A stretch of DNA of 64,000 nt from assembly GCA_964035545.1 (NCBI GenBank), contig OZ037769.1, positions 4,149,429 to 4,213,428 on the forward strand, written 5' to 3'. Below are positions 1 through 13,419 of the stretch, one piece after another. Position 1 is the stretch's first letter, and every line of letters starts with the position of its first letter. The notes beneath the pieces were generated by a model. That model had not been told where the DNA came from and did not search any database. It was given only the letters and a program-made list of their open reading frames with translations. Source of the stretch: Bugula neritina (Eukaryota > Bryozoa > Gymnolaemata > Cheilostomatida > Bugulidae). A program made the position numbers and the translations under genes.

Positions 1-232
1 AACATAATACAATGCATGTATTTGCAATAAATGTCATTGGGTATAAAACAAGAATGCAGTTTATAGACAGCAAATAAATCATATAGCATCAACATATATT
101 TAGGTAATTATGTTACTTCAAATTTTAAAAATATAATGTGCTGCTTAATATTCATCAGTTTATTAAGTTAAAACAGAATATAATTTGTCAGAAACATAGT
201 AAAATTGAAACGGAATATCAAAAGTTGGCACT

Positions 233-3200
233 TTAGTAGCAGTTGGTTGGTAAAGACGGTCTCACAACTGGGCAAACCTGAGGTATAAATCTATTGATAA
301 CTAAATTCTGTACATTGCTAGCTAAGCCACAGCCTTCTTTTTTTGCATCTTCATAACATTGGTTGACTTCATCTCTCTTACTACTGTTAAATACAATATA
401 ATGCAAATGTAAACCATTTATAAATTACTGATGCTATCATAGTATCAAGTTACAATTATGATCCAACAGAATTTATTATAAATTTTTTTTGTAAATTGTA
501 AACACAGTCAAATTTATAGAATTTTTAACAGAGTAGTTTCTATATCAATTATATACAAGTAATACCTAATTTATAAAATTTGTAATAAACTAGATGGTTA
601 TTGCTTGTAGTTCTGTTACCCTATAAGCTAAAATGACTGAAGCAGACTATATAACTTACCAGTTGACAGTTTTACCATCACTTTCAAACAATGTTTGTAC
701 ACATCTTGCAAGTCTTCCACAACCTGAATATAAAGAAATTCACAGTTATTTGACACATCTTGAAAAAAGTAAAGTACTTTCTGTTGAGAGAATTGAGAGA
801 ATTCTTAGAGTTTTTTTAAATACCAAAACTATACTAGCATAAAAAAATTGATTAACTAAATGTAAAACAAAGCTGCTGGTTATAATAATATATAGAGAAA
901 GCTGAATTATTATTTAAAATTAATGTTGGAAAGCCATTTTTCATTAGCTATGTCTATATACGATATTTTAATTTACTTGTTTACCAATCTATGTTTAATT
1001 TTTTTCTATTATTTTAGCTGTGATACGTAATAATAATGTGAAATAAAATGTTCATCTGATTTGAAAATGCAGTTAGGGGCTCAAAAAACTAAAAAAATAT
1101 ATATTTATTGACTATAATATTATAGTAATCAACACTTCGAAAATATTGCAATAAAATAAACATATTGCCTTTTTTGTGTATACCAAGAGATTATAGCATA
1201 TAAAATATTTATACCGTCTGCTGGAAAATCAATGTTAAAGTTTCCACAGTTTCTTTGAAATAACAAAACAACTTGAATTCCCTGAGACACTCTCTTGACA
1301 GGGTCTTTCACTACACAGTTGGTTATTGCATCAGCTACCAATGCTCGGGCACTGCAACATTAATAGAAATTGATATATAGTGATTGTCAAAAGCGTATTA
1401 TACATATTATACTGTCAACATAATGTAGAAATACTAATTTGCATATAAATATGTTTTAAAGTAAATGTTATCATTGTCCAAACATCAATTAAAATACTAA
1501 AATAATTTCAACAAGTTTTATCAGCTACAACATAAAACTTCAACTATACAGATATTATGTTTTTGTTCTGTTATGAAAGTGTATATATATATATTATGTA
1601 GAAAATTCAATATCTATGCTAACCAAATTAGCAATGCTGTGGTTATATAGTTACATCCAAGTTTAATAATAGTTGTCATATTAAATGCTTAGTTTCTAAT
1701 TTTAAATATTATTGCAATATATATATTCATGATAACTTTATAAAGTGATAGTGAGTTTTTGTTTTATCTGCTCTTATTTTCACTTGTAGAAAGATTTCAA
1801 CTTGCTAAAGATTATATATATTAACACATGACCTAACATCATTGGCATAGTTGCATTATATAATGGTTCAGACGAGTTCACCTCAAGCAGCTGAAGTTAT
1901 GCTGACCGTTAACGAAAAATGTTGAACTGAATTTTTAATTTTCTCTTTCTCTAAAATTTATTTAAAATGAAGTATATTTATGATAATACTTTCAAAATGA
2001 TAACAGAAACTATTTCACTCACCTCAAGCAGCTAGCACGCGTCTTTTGATTAACCAGCTGCTTATACTTGCAGAAAGTTCTTGCCAAATTATCTTCACAA
2101 ACTAAAGTATACATTAAATTTGGTTAATGATAAAATGAAATAAGAAAACTTCACTTGTTCAAAATTGTTACAAGAAAATGTTGAACAATTTAGTTTAAAC
2201 CCTAAATAAAAGCATATTAACACTCTTTCTCAACAACTAAAGCTAAGACATTTTACTTTTCCAACTAAATAATTATATTGTATTATTGTATCATTATAAT
2301 TATTTTTAATTATAATTATATTATATAAGATGAATATTTTATTTTACTCTTGATTAATTTGTTCTATTTTATCATATATGGCTAATATCTTGCAGAAGTT
2401 TATATTATACCTGGTGGTCCGTGATTGTAGTTATAATTATTCTGGTAACCACTGGAACAGTGAGCTCCTGAAGTAAAATACAAAGTTTTGATATAAGCTG
2501 TAACTATATTCTTTTTAAAAGTCAACTATGAAACAGGTTTTTAGTACAACAACATATACAATAGGCCTATTATTAAAATCCGGAATCAGCATAATCTAGT
2601 CAAAATCCAACAAAATAATGTATAAAAAGCTGTTGATTAAATTTTTGTGCATGAGATCTTGCAAAAACTATTCCAATTTCCACTTACATTAATTGATTTA
2701 TTATCACATTTTTTGTATTTCAACTGCTAAAACAGATGCAAGTTGTACTGCTGCTTTTAATGTAGATAACATGCAGCACTCTATATTATGAGTACATATT
2801 ATAGAAAGCTATAATGAAGTTTTTAACTTGAAGAACTCACCTATGAATAGTGCAGCAGCACACACCCAGATGGTTAATAAACTTTTTCCAGACACTAAAA
2901 ATAAAGAAATATTTATAATTTACATTTCCTTACATAAAACATATCAAAAATAGTTTTAAAATATAAATGCTAATATTATTGTATTGGATTGTGCAACCAG
3001 TTACATATATAGTCAAAATATGCACGCTTACAAAATTAAAAAAATTATAAAATCTTTCGTAATTCATTGTTATAGCTATTTTATGCTTTATACAAACTAT
3101 TAGAATAAAGGTATCTCTAAAACCACTTTATGTTATATGCAGCTATAGATGTTTATAATAATCATAAAGAAAGATTGTGCTTTTATTAAACATAGTTTTT

Positions 3201-3626
3201 GTCTCTTATTATATAAAACTAGCATTGCAGACTTATATATACAAAAGTTAGTTTAAAGAAATGATTTTTAAATGGATTAATTATATAGCAGTTAATTAAA
3301 ATACAAAATAAAGTTGGTTGCAGTAATTGCAGTTATATTTTGGCTATAATTATAGATACCAATTAAATAAAACCAGCAATTGGGTATTTTGATTTTAAAC
3401 CCTCGGTATATGCTATTATTTTATAAATTTAAAATATTTTTAAAATAAGCTAAACTTGACTCAGTAAAACCTATTAGGCCTATAGTTAAAATAAATTTAT
3501 ATACTTGAGAAAAAATGTTGTTATTATAACTAGTTCAATTTTTGACCTTTCAAAGATTGTATTTTACTAAATATTTGTCAAAAATCAGAAGATACTTTTC
3601 ATAAATTAAAATAATAACTTACACAT
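233..3626 (-). CDS. Secreted 12-Cys family protein, gene 1
   Basis: Coding exons on the minus strand, in transcription order: 3626-3623, 2894-2841, 2467-2411, 2101-2023, 1351-1215, 723-660, 383-233 (546 nt, 181 aa plus stop). Every junction is GT-AG and the phases agree throughout. The product starts with a hydrophobic signal peptide (MLSGKSLLTIWVCAAALFIG). Next comes a short Tyr/Asn-rich stretch (AHCSSGYQNNYNYNHGPP), then a body with twelve cysteines spaced as in the other five genes; it ends PTNCY. The start is the ATG of a 4-nt coding exon, matching all paralogues. A polyadenylation signal AATAAA lies at complement(159..164). It is the most distant of the four minus-strand copies in promoter and spacer. 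I do not recognise the family; a secreted or extracellular role is inferred from the signal peptide and cysteines only. Confidence 0.85.
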
Positions 3627-3704
3627 TTTCAAGTAGACTATGTTTTTATTGTGCTATAGGTAACACTTGTATACTTAAAATGGTAATGGGATCAAAGCTA
3701 CAGT

Positions 3705-3741
3705 GCTTATATTTAATATCTAGTAAAGTGTATTAGCCAAT
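3705..3741 (-). promoter_or_regulatory. Degenerate CCAAT/TATA promoter of gene 1
   Basis: CCAAT reads on the plus strand at 3737-3741, and an AATATAAG-like TATA box lies at 3705-3712 (minus). The spacing matches the strong CCAAT + TATATAAA promoters of the other genes, but the TATA box is weaker. This suggests lower or altered expression of gene 1. Confidence 0.45.
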
Positions 3742-6167
3742 AGCATTACTAGATATATTCTTAGGAGGCATTGCTCCAATAAACATTTATAAATAGCTGA
3801 GGTTGTGCTTCCATCGTGATTAATAGCTTTCCACATTTCTATTTGATGTGTAGAACGTGGCGCATATTCCACAGCAGTTTCTGCTGATTCACCAGTCGTA
3901 TCACGTACAGATATCTAGCAAATCAGATAATAAGTTGCTGAGGGAAAATTCTTGTGACACATATTGTGAACAATTAAATTGATTGATTGGTATGAATACT
4001 CAACACTGCATGTTTTACTTAACATAAACATTTGAGCTTAGAAGACAACACTTATATTATTATTTACAGTAGAATAATTTTCTTACTATAACTTGAATGC
4101 ATTTAGTTTTGTTTGTGTATAAGGAATATATATATATTATTAAATAATTTTGCCCGCGGCATTTTTATTAACAATTTTTTAGACTGATGAAAGAATAAAT
4201 AAATAAATATTACTAGATTTGATATCTGTAACATAATAAATATTATATAAGTATTAACTGACATAGAAATTGAATATAAATAAACTTTTTCACTTCCAAG
4301 ACAATTTTTTCAAATTCCCTACCCCTAATTAAGCCAATATGATACTTCTATTTCTACCAAATAAGGTTACATCACCCTCAGCCATATATATAGCTAACTT
4401 TGGCTTTGGTAGTAAAAGCCTTTATACTGTGATGTGATTTATAATAACAAGATTTTTGAGAAATCTTGGAAACTGTATTTATGACATAACGTAATTTTGT
4501 GTCAAAGAAAACTGGTTGAATCTCAAGTGTTGATTCAAATTTCAAACTTACTCAAGCCCCACAATGCAACTCAAAACTTGGTACATCACTTTCAACTTAC
4601 TTAAGAGAGTCAGAATTAGAGTCCCCTCATGCAGTCTTTACTTTTACCACTTCAATAGCGAATATCCAAGCCGTACAAGCTGGTAGGAAATCCGAATGCT
4701 TGCAGGGTAGTTTATAGCCAATCACCTCAGGTTAGCATGTAGATAACCTGATAAATACTATAAACCACATTATATATTTCAAAACTTTGATATGTTTTAG
4801 AGTATAGGCTTTTCTATTGCTCTAATATTATCAGTTTTATATTTAAAGCTCAAATATACAATATGCTACTATATAATCTATATTAAAATTCAACTATTTA
4901 TTTTATAAATTGTCTCAATTTCAAAGCTTTTTATTTGAAGATATGGCAGCTAATCAATTGCTTTGATTAAAGGCAAACAGGTCAATAACACAAAATAACT
5001 TATTTTCTAAAGAAAAATTTTAAAGGGATGATTGGAATTTGCTGTAAAGTAACAGCATGTCTTTTACTTGAAAATAATACTGATTTGTTTGTTATAGGTT
5101 ATAGCAAAAAACTTTGAAATTTCAAAATGCTGCAAGTTATAATTCCTAATGAAGCTTCCAACTTTTTAAATGAAATCAAAACTAATCTATTGTGATATTT
5201 TAAACTGTATATGTATGGCTACAATATTCAATATTATTTTCCCATTTGCACCCGTCACAATATGCTTTATTCTAACAGACGTATTATAGTATATAAATTG
5301 CAGCCACATTTCCACACTGCTCTTAATAATAAGTAAAATACACATTATTATATATAATAATATGTATCATATTTTAACATACATGTAGCTTTCTAGTGTA
5401 AAAGCCTTAAATATAATATTCTATAAATTTACTAGTTGTTATTGGAAACAAATTTTCTTTATGCAGCATAATCATTCTAATTTTTCACAATTAATTTTTG
5501 CGGCAGCAAATATTGCCTGCACTAAACTCTAAACAGTCAGTTTTAACATAAAATAAATCTTAGCATCATTGACATAGTTTTACATATCTTAGTTTTAAAC
5601 AAGTCTTTATACATTAGATTTGTGATGCATCATAATTAATCAAAACAAAACATTGGTACATGCACAAGTTTCCCTATCAACTGTCAAAGCAGAGTAGAAA
5701 CAATCTTTCGTGTTTTCCTTAGTTCTGAATATATTTAAAGTGAGTCATGATGCTTTGAATTATATTAAATTTCTTAAAATGCATGGAAGCTTTTCTGGCT
5801 CTATTTATATCTAATTAATATGCATGATTGGCTGTTTTCTTAAATGTAATCAATATGCCAGTTAGATAATTATTCTAGTTTCAACACCAAAAACCTGATA
5901 TCATGAATATAGCAATAAATATTATATATGAAAACAAAGTATTGCTTCCTTACCAAATTCATGGAATTTCATGAGGATATGGCACATATATATATTTTTA
6001 CAGAGAGCAACTGTTAGCTAAGCCTCTAAGCTGTTTGCCAATTGCATTACCTCATGCATTTTGTACCATGCAATGCTTTTAGTTCATGTTCTACAAAGTA
6101 GAATTTGACTTTATTTGTTGCAGCAGATATTGTTTATATATAATGCAAATTGAAGCATATGCATAAA
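3742..6167. other. Gene-free AT-rich spacer, left part
   Basis: I see no exon with supported splice sites and no coding frame of note. The stretch is generic AT-rich DNA with short TA runs. It has no homology to the spacer repeated between genes 2-4. Confidence 0.5.
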
Positions 6168-6735
6168 GGGCAGCCGCAGGCCTAGGAATTAAAGCTATGG
6201 CTTAGTAAACAAAAAGTCATAAGTTCGAACTCCAGTAAAAGCCTAGCGAGACACTCGTGAGAATTACACGAAATAGTCTATTTTACACGAAAACACAAAC
6301 GTACGATCAAATTTGAAAAAATTCATACGAAGACGATGGACGAAAGAGCGAAATTGACGACAAGCACCACTTGGTCAATAGAATTTTAGCAACAGTGAGT
6401 ATTTCAGTTCTACCACGCTTCTGTGTCCGGTAATTTTATGCTGTTTGTATCTCGTGCAAGACTCATATACAGACTATTTATTATGTGTTTCGTCTGATAT
6501 GAACGTGACTGGTCATAACGAGAGGATAACTCACGACAATATTTACACAAATTTTGTGTGATTCTCATGAGTGTGTGGCCAGGCCTCAAAGGTAATTGGT
6601 GATGTTAGGAAGGGCATCTAGTCATAATTACTCCTTTGCCACATATGAATAGGTTCTTTGCCTGCTTCAAACAAATTCTTTTCATCAGGGATTCTCACAG
6701 GGATTATAGTGACTATCAACTTGTGGGAGTTTTAT
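6168..6735 (+). mobile_element. tRNA-derived SINE interrupted by a fold-back element
   Basis: The left part (6168-6239) is a tRNA-like head with a B-box-like AAGTTCGAACTCC at 6221-6233. The right part (about 6587-6735) carries the SINE core 'gatgttaggaagggcatc' and the 'catcagggattctcacag' tail seen in the copies at 36331 and 38071. Between them sits an unrelated ~345-bp insertion. The two SINE halves join naturally when it is removed. Confidence 0.7.
6240..6586. mobile_element. MITE-like insertion with terminal inverted repeats
   Basis: The left end reads cactcgtgagaattacacg and the right end, reverse-complemented, reads cacactcatgagaatcacac. These are imperfect inverted termini of about 30 bp that start with GCCT on both sides. 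The interior has no coding frame and is richer in CG dinucleotides than its surroundings, suggesting a recent arrival. It splits a SINE. The target-site duplication is not clear (perhaps AAAG). Confidence 0.6.
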
Positions 6736-9299
6736 GGATTGAAGCATATACCTGTATACTAAAGCTCATATTAAACCTTTTTGATCAGCTTTTAAAATCA
6801 GGATATAATACATAGTTTCCAGGATTACATACTTCCATACTCTTCTGATTAATGATCTGTCACTAGCTGTAAATTAAGCAATGCACAAATTTCAACTCAA
6901 GTGCATTCCGTTTATCTAATTAGTAATTTCAAGCAAGAAAAACAACCCTTTAAATTTAAAATTAGTGAAATAGCCAATTTACATCATATATTACTTTTAA
7001 GTTTGTATAAATATGATATAGTATCTAACGACTGCAAAATATTATGCTAGCAGTTTATTGTTTGCATTAAGAAATAATATGAATCACCAAATTGTTATTA
7101 TGTAATAAATTAATGACGTATTTGTTTATGTATAAACATTCTTTGTACTTCTAGTTACTAGATGGTAACCACCGAGTACTGCTTGCGTAATGAAAAATGT
7201 TGCAAAACTTTATTCAAAATAAAATTTTGCAATTGCCTTTAGCAACCATAAACAGAGGGCTGTATCTTATAGCCGTAAGTGTATATTTACAGTTTCTTAA
7301 CCTTTAGCAAAATTATTTTACAAAGTTTACCAAGCAATAGAGCATAGTATGCTTTTTAGTAAATTCAATTCAACTAATTTTAATTCATAGTAAGGACCAT
7401 CTTTTTAAAATATATTAAGATTTTAACGTGCAACAGCAACATATCTAGGCTTATCTTGCTCTCTTACGTTCTCTCTCCTCTTCTACAAATATTGTGAAAC
7501 ATGTCAATAAATGTTGTGCTGAATTATTTAAACATTCAAACTACAATTGATTACAAGTTTTATAGTGTATGCTGTGAACCTATAAACATCATTTATTAAG
7601 CAAGTGTGTATTGGTCCAGTATACAAAAGCATATTTTGCTAGAATGACATAGCAAATTGAAAACTACAGAATGAAATCATACACTAGCTTGTACTTTTTG
7701 AAGCCAGTGATTGCATTTATATATTCAACTGGAAGCATGCGGGTACATCATAATTTAGTTATGCGGAAATGTGGTATAATTAATCTTTCACCAAATTCAC
7801 CAACTGGTAGTATAAGCTTCATAAAATGCTTAGCAAAAACTACTTGTCAATATTTGTTTCCTTGAACCAATACCAGCCACTGCATGATGTAAAGTCTTTT
7901 TTATCCTGAATCAGTTATTCTAATCTGTCAACTCTGGTTTTAAAATGTCTGCTGATGTTGAAGAAACTTTTATTTCTTAACTTAAAAACAATAAAAACCC
8001 TTGAATAAGTAGGTACTTCTATATATAATGCGATTCAGCCATCAATAATTAATAATGCCTTGTTTTAACTCCAGCAAATACCAGGATAAGCTGTTAGTAT
8101 TTTTGTTTGGTTTCAGAGAGCATGCTTAATTTACTCAATTAACTTAGTGCTTTTGTGTAAATATATTAATTGAGCTCCAAGAACAAATCTTTTACAGTTG
8201 AGCCTGCATGCAAGGACAGATATTTTAGCTATTATAGGTTAAAAACAAGATATTTCAACTAAGGCTAAAAAAATATTTTAGTGACAGAACAAAACTTTTT
8301 GATACAGGTGAGTATGAGTTGTCTTAAGATAGTCTCCCACTGACCTCCGCCGGGAATTCTGTCTGCAACCGAGTATATGGGAATAATATCATCCTTCCAC
8401 CCTTATTTTCAAAGAGATATCTCTTTGAACAGAGGTATATTTTTTCATTTTAATGAAGGCATGGGCTGTACTATAGACGCAACTGATAACAACAGCAACA
8501 ATAGACTTAGATCTACAATACTTAAACATGGTTACATCCTACTTGCTAGATGTTTCTTATATAATATACATTGTAAAATTAAATGGAGATCGTATATTTA
8601 TATATATTCAATTATTTGACTACTACATTACTTATGGAGCTCTGTTTTCACAACTCTCAAAGCACTGCAAAGACTTTGATAAATGACAACAGGTATATGT
8701 TGTCTTGCCGTGACCCGAATAAGTATTCTGTTTTTCGTCAATAACATAGCATTCTGTTACCAAAACTCAAGCTTTGCGTAATGTTGAAAAATAGATGCAA
8801 GTATTTACAAAAAATATGGTTGTATTTTTTTACTTACTTTAATGCATGTTGGCATAGAATAGAATGCATATCAGCATTTTTTATAGTTTTTTAAAAAATC
8901 TATTGTTTCACTAAGAAAATTGAAATTATCCTAGAGTTGCATCATTTACAGCACAGTATAAATAAATTGCGTTTTGTTGTTACTTAAGAATTTACTGCGG
9001 CTTGTAGGAGTTACCAACCCCTTAAATATTATTTAGTAGCTTTTGCTATTGCTGCAAAACCTAGAGCGAGCAATATCGTTTTGTGAAAGTATTAAAATAA
9101 TGATCATGAACTTAAAATATTGATGAAGTACTTGAATCGTGGCTCTATGGAAGACAACTCCCATTGTAAAGTAATTGTGTATTACTTGACAGTTTATACA
9201 ATGTGTTTTGCGGGACTTTTCATTTGAGTTGTCTGCCCACGCAGTGCTTGTCAATTTTCATACAAGATAATTTCATGTCAATCAAATTAAAATCTTTCA
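6736..9299. other. Gene-free spacer
   Basis: No exon or repeat is supported here. Open frames at 7671-7865 and 8377-8619 have no splice context, no codon signal and no recognisable product, so I treat them as chance. Confidence 0.45.
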
Positions 9300-10279
9300 A
9301 GCAGTCTTGAATGAATGAACGATTTCATACCGTATACATGCTAAGATAATGCGGATTAAAGATTTTCTCGAATTATCAAAAACTGCCACTTTGCCGCTTT
9401 TCTGACTGCTGAAATAGCTTGTGAGAATGAAATACATATGTAGTGTATGCACAAAATTTCATGACATTTTTAAAATTGAACGTCACATTGTCATGGCTAA
9501 AGATCACATTTATTCCAACTCTGTCATCAACTCAATGCCATAATTAGTAAAGTTATAAATAGGACACTGAAGCGTATAATATTATAATAGGTATTTATAT
9601 AACTTATTAGCATAAAGCCTTATAGATGGAAGTCTACGCAAATTTCCAAAGTTTTGGCTTCATTTTCACAGCAATTTGCTCAAAAATCAAACGTTATAAT
9701 ACATGCATACTTTTAGGACGCAAATGATTATGATTGTTACCATTGCTCTATTTTTGTAGTTACTATGTTCTTGGCTACATGAGGTTTATTTCAATGCGTA
9801 CCATATAATCTACCCTTACAAATTATTACAAAACTAATATTCATGCAAATGCTTAGAGTGAATTATGTCCAAGATGTACAAAACATGTTTACTAATTTCT
9901 GATTTGTATTCAGTTTGTATGCTTTTATAGTAAACAAAGTAAAAAAACTTTTTGAAGCAAAATTTAGCTGTTGCATTAATTTATTTTCAAATGCATTTAC
10001 TGTTACATAACTTTACTACTTGCTTCAACACTGAATTTCAGCAGTTCAACTTTAACAAAACATAATAACATAAATGTGATAACATTTCAACACTGACCAA
10101 GTTATAACAATGCAATGTATGTGTTTAGATAAGTAGCAATATGAGTTGGTTTGTTGAGTAGCAAAGCATAAACAGCAAATTATTCAGAGAAAATGCTTTC
10201 TAAACATAATAATGAATATTAGTCAACGTTTTTGAAATATTATATGCTTCAGTATATTAATGCTCTGAAAGATAGCACT
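9300..10279. repeat. Array spacer copy S1 (gene-proximal half only)
   Basis: Homologous to 14580-15476 and 20640-21559. Shared landmarks include acatgctaagataatgcgg near 9340 and 14602, and a plus-strand TATAAATAG box at 9554-9562. Only the half next to the 3' end of gene 2 is present. The other half, seen at 13930 and 20020, is missing, so the array boundary lies near 9300. Confidence 0.7.
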
Positions 10280-11910
10280 TTAGTAGCAGTTGGTAGGTAA
10301 AGCTGGTGTTACAGCTGGACAAATCTGAGATGCAAATCTCTGGGCAACTAAATTCTCTATATTACTGGTTAAACTACAGCCATCTTTCCTTGCATTTTCA
10401 TAGCACTGGTTGACTACATCTCTCTTGCTGCTGTTAAACACAATATCACACATATGAACTGTTCCTAACTTATTAATATGATCAATGACAAACATTGACA
10501 AATATTGTAACATTAAATTAATATAAACTAATTACTCATGATTGAAATGGTAGTAATTTCATGCTCGATCTATAGCATTTTATAGAATACAATTTGAGCA
10601 TACAAGGCTTTAGTTGATTCAAATAAACTATAATGAACTGATCAAATCAAGTAGAGTTAGTCATTAAAAGTTTGATTAAAATTATAATTTTCTTATATAA
10701 GTTTTATTTTGCCTCAGGCTCTAAAGACCTGGAAATAATAACCTTGGCAGAATGACAATTTTACTTTTGTGTGATTTATAGGACTTGTGATAACTTACCA
10801 GTTGACAGTTTTACCGTCACTCTCAAATAGAGTTGATACACATTGTGCCAGTCTTCCACAACCTGAAAATTAGAAAAAAGCTTGCAAATATTCCATGTAT
10901 CATGTATGGGGGGGGGGGGATTAGGGCAAATTCTTATAATTGAATTAATTACTGCAGATCACCAGGTTCTTCTACATATAATTACAGTTTTGGTAAACGA
11001 TTAAGTAACATGGTTTATTGGAAACTGTATTTCTTGATAAATTTTAAAAGATTCAATTACAAATATACGTTCACATTGTTTCAAAAAGTTTGCCTAAATA
11101 TTTTATTTCTTAATAATTCCTCTATGTATAGCAAAGAAATGCGCGGGTGCAGACGTGTATGTAAGTTTGTGTCTGTGTTTGTGTTTGTGCTTGTGCGTGT
11201 GTTTGCAGTATAAACTAGTTCACCAAGTTATACTGGCTTCACAAGTAGTAAAGGCCATTGGTGATATTATAAACTTATAATATAAATCATTTAATTGAGA
11301 TAGTTTACATATAGATGTTCATACCATCTGTAGGAAAGTCAATGTAAAGGTTTCCGCAGTTTCTTTGAAATAACAAAACAACTTGAATTCCCAGCGACAC
11401 TCTCTTGACAGGGTCTTTCACAACACAGTTGGTTATTGCATCAGCTACTATTGACCGAGCACTACAATATTAAAAAAAAATTTGTCAATTATATTATTGT
11501 TATATATACGCATTGACAATTTTGTATGCTAAATGCGTTAGTAATTTAACATACTTTGTCTGCTTTAGCATAAATAGCTAAAAATATGAAGCTTTTAACT
11601 AGTTTGTGGAAAACTCTTAGCATATCAACCACACTAAAAACTTTGTGATTTGGTATGCTGAGTGTTAACAAAAGTTGCTAGATTAAATTATTAATTTCTT
11701 TTATCTATAATATAAAAACAAAGTATATATATGTATATACATATGTATACTTTGTTTTTGATAAACCCATAAAATACTAACAGAGATTATTTCACATACC
11801 TCAAGCAGCTAGCACGTGTCCTCTGATTAACCAACTGCTTAAATCTGCAGAAACCTCTTGCCAAATCATCTTCACAGACTAAAATTAAAAAAATAAAGCT
11901 TTACTTTTCT

Positions 11911-11981
<71 letters not shown>

Positions 11982-13304
11982 ATTTTTTTAAATTTAACAC
12001 AATTATATTCCTTTTGATAAAAACAAAAAATTGTAAAAAAGTTTCTACTTACCATAATCATAACAATAACTTGAAAACACTAACGCCTTTGTTTGATTTT
12101 TACAGTCAAAATGCAGAACTTACCTGGCTGGTATGATCGTTGGTTGTAGCTATGACCGTTGCCATGGCCGGGCGTGCAGTGAGCCCCTACAATAAAATAG
12201 TGGATCTCAGTGTATCTGTCATTCTATCTAATGTATATAACATTTATTTAATGTATTTGTCTATTTTTCTTGTAACACTATTCATATAATGACTTCTAAA
12301 ACTATAATTGCCCAATTTTTTTTTCATTCATGTTATTATATTATACTAAAACACAAAACTCATTTTTAAACAAGGTTTTTAAGATGATTCAAGATTAATA
12401 ACTCCTTCAACTATCAGTTTCACTTTTGTCAATAATGAGTATGCTTGTATTTCATACTTTAATCTTTATTTAAGATAAGTTGGGTGGTTTTAGGACAGAG
12501 GTTGTGAGGCAAAGTACTATAATATTCCTCTGCATACTATTCCTTAAGCTGCTAATTTAGCAACTTACCAATGAATAGTGCAGTAGCCAGCACCCAGATG
12601 GATAGAATACTTTTTCCGGACACTGAAATAGACAAAAAGACGTTATTTTTAAACTGTTATATATAATAGTGCGAAAGAAACTGAGAGTATGTGGTTAGAA
12701 ATGACAAAAAAATATATATGTGTGTCACTACAATTATATAATAGTTATTAGCCATTAAAATTTCTAAAAAAAATATTATCGTTAAGTACCTTAACTAAAA
12801 ATGTGACTACAATAGTTGCTACTTTTTGTATTCACACAAAAGAATTCTAATCCTAAGCTTTTTTTTAAAACTAAGTTTGGTATTTTATTAAAATTATTAC
12901 AAAATTTATGGTATTTAACTTTACAATTATTATATAAATAGCAAGCCTCAAAAAAAATATTGTAAAATAAAAAATATTGTTATTCAATTTATGACTTAAT
13001 TTTAAAACCAAAATAATACCTTTTGAATTCAAGAATAAGATTATTACATCATGATTCTCTTTTTGCAATAAACTAATATAGTTTGACGTTAGAAGCAGTT
13101 AAACCAACTTCTATATTGATACAATTATTGCATTTATTGATGAGTTTGATCTCAAAGATTCAGTGAATAAGCTTCAGCAATAGATTGACAAAAAAAAATA
13201 TGATGACAAAAGAAAATGATGTATTTACTTTTCTTGAAAATTTATCAATTGGTTTTTAAAATACAATACTAAGAAAATCAACTGGCAGCTCTATATTTAC
13301 GCAT
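10280..13304 (-). CDS. Secreted 12-Cys family protein, gene 2
   Basis: Minus-strand exons: 13304-13301, 12622-12569, 12186-12124, 11878-11800, 11461-11325, 10862-10799, 10430-10280 (552 nt, 183 aa plus stop). The start exon is ATGC followed by donor GTAAAT, where its paralogues have ATGT and GTAAGT. The signal peptide is MLSGKSILSIWVLATALFIG. The variable exon encodes a His/Gly/Tyr-rich segment (AHCTPGHGNGHSYNQRSYQP), two codons longer than in gene 1. The twelve body cysteines are intact and it ends PTNCY. Introns carry a G10 run (about 10910), a long (TA)n tract and a 46-bp near-perfect palindrome. It is the first member of the tandem array shared with genes 3 and 4. Function is unknown; secretion is inferred. 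Confidence 0.86.
11714..11759. repeat. 46-bp near-perfect palindrome in an intron of gene 2
   Basis: Arms of 23 bp match with a single G.T exception. The outer part is aaaaacaaagtata and the inner part is an alternating TA/GTAC-like core. It lies between the 79-nt and 137-nt exons of gene 2. Confidence 0.8.
11913..11992. repeat. (TA)n microsatellite
   Basis: About 80 bp of almost pure TA in the intron of gene 2 upstream of the 79-nt exon. The corresponding intron of gene 3 also has a (TA)n tract. Confidence 0.95.
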
Positions 13305-13383
13305 ATTGAGGAGTACAACGTTTTGGCACCAGGTATATATAGCCAATGTATGTTTAGTATGATAGTTGCTCAAAACTGTCAAG

Positions 13384-13419
13384 TTTATATACGAAATCGA
13401 CCAAAATTTGTTAACCAAT
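13384..13419 (-). promoter_or_regulatory. CCAAT/TATA promoter of gene 2
   Basis: Minus-strand TATATAAA at complement(13384..13391), with CCAAT on the plus strand at 13415-13419 (ATTGG on the minus strand). The TATA box is about 80 bp upstream of the ATG. Arrangement and spacing are shared with genes 3-6. Confidence 0.75.

Noticed and set aside
1129-1341. Apparent 70-aa gene on the minus strand
   Set aside because: It is one exon (1351-1215) of gene 1 read through into the intron. The same applies to frames at 10280-10513 and 42682-42891.
8377-8619. 80-aa plus-strand ORF
   Set aside because: Ends in TA-rich sequence, no signal or domain, and no context.
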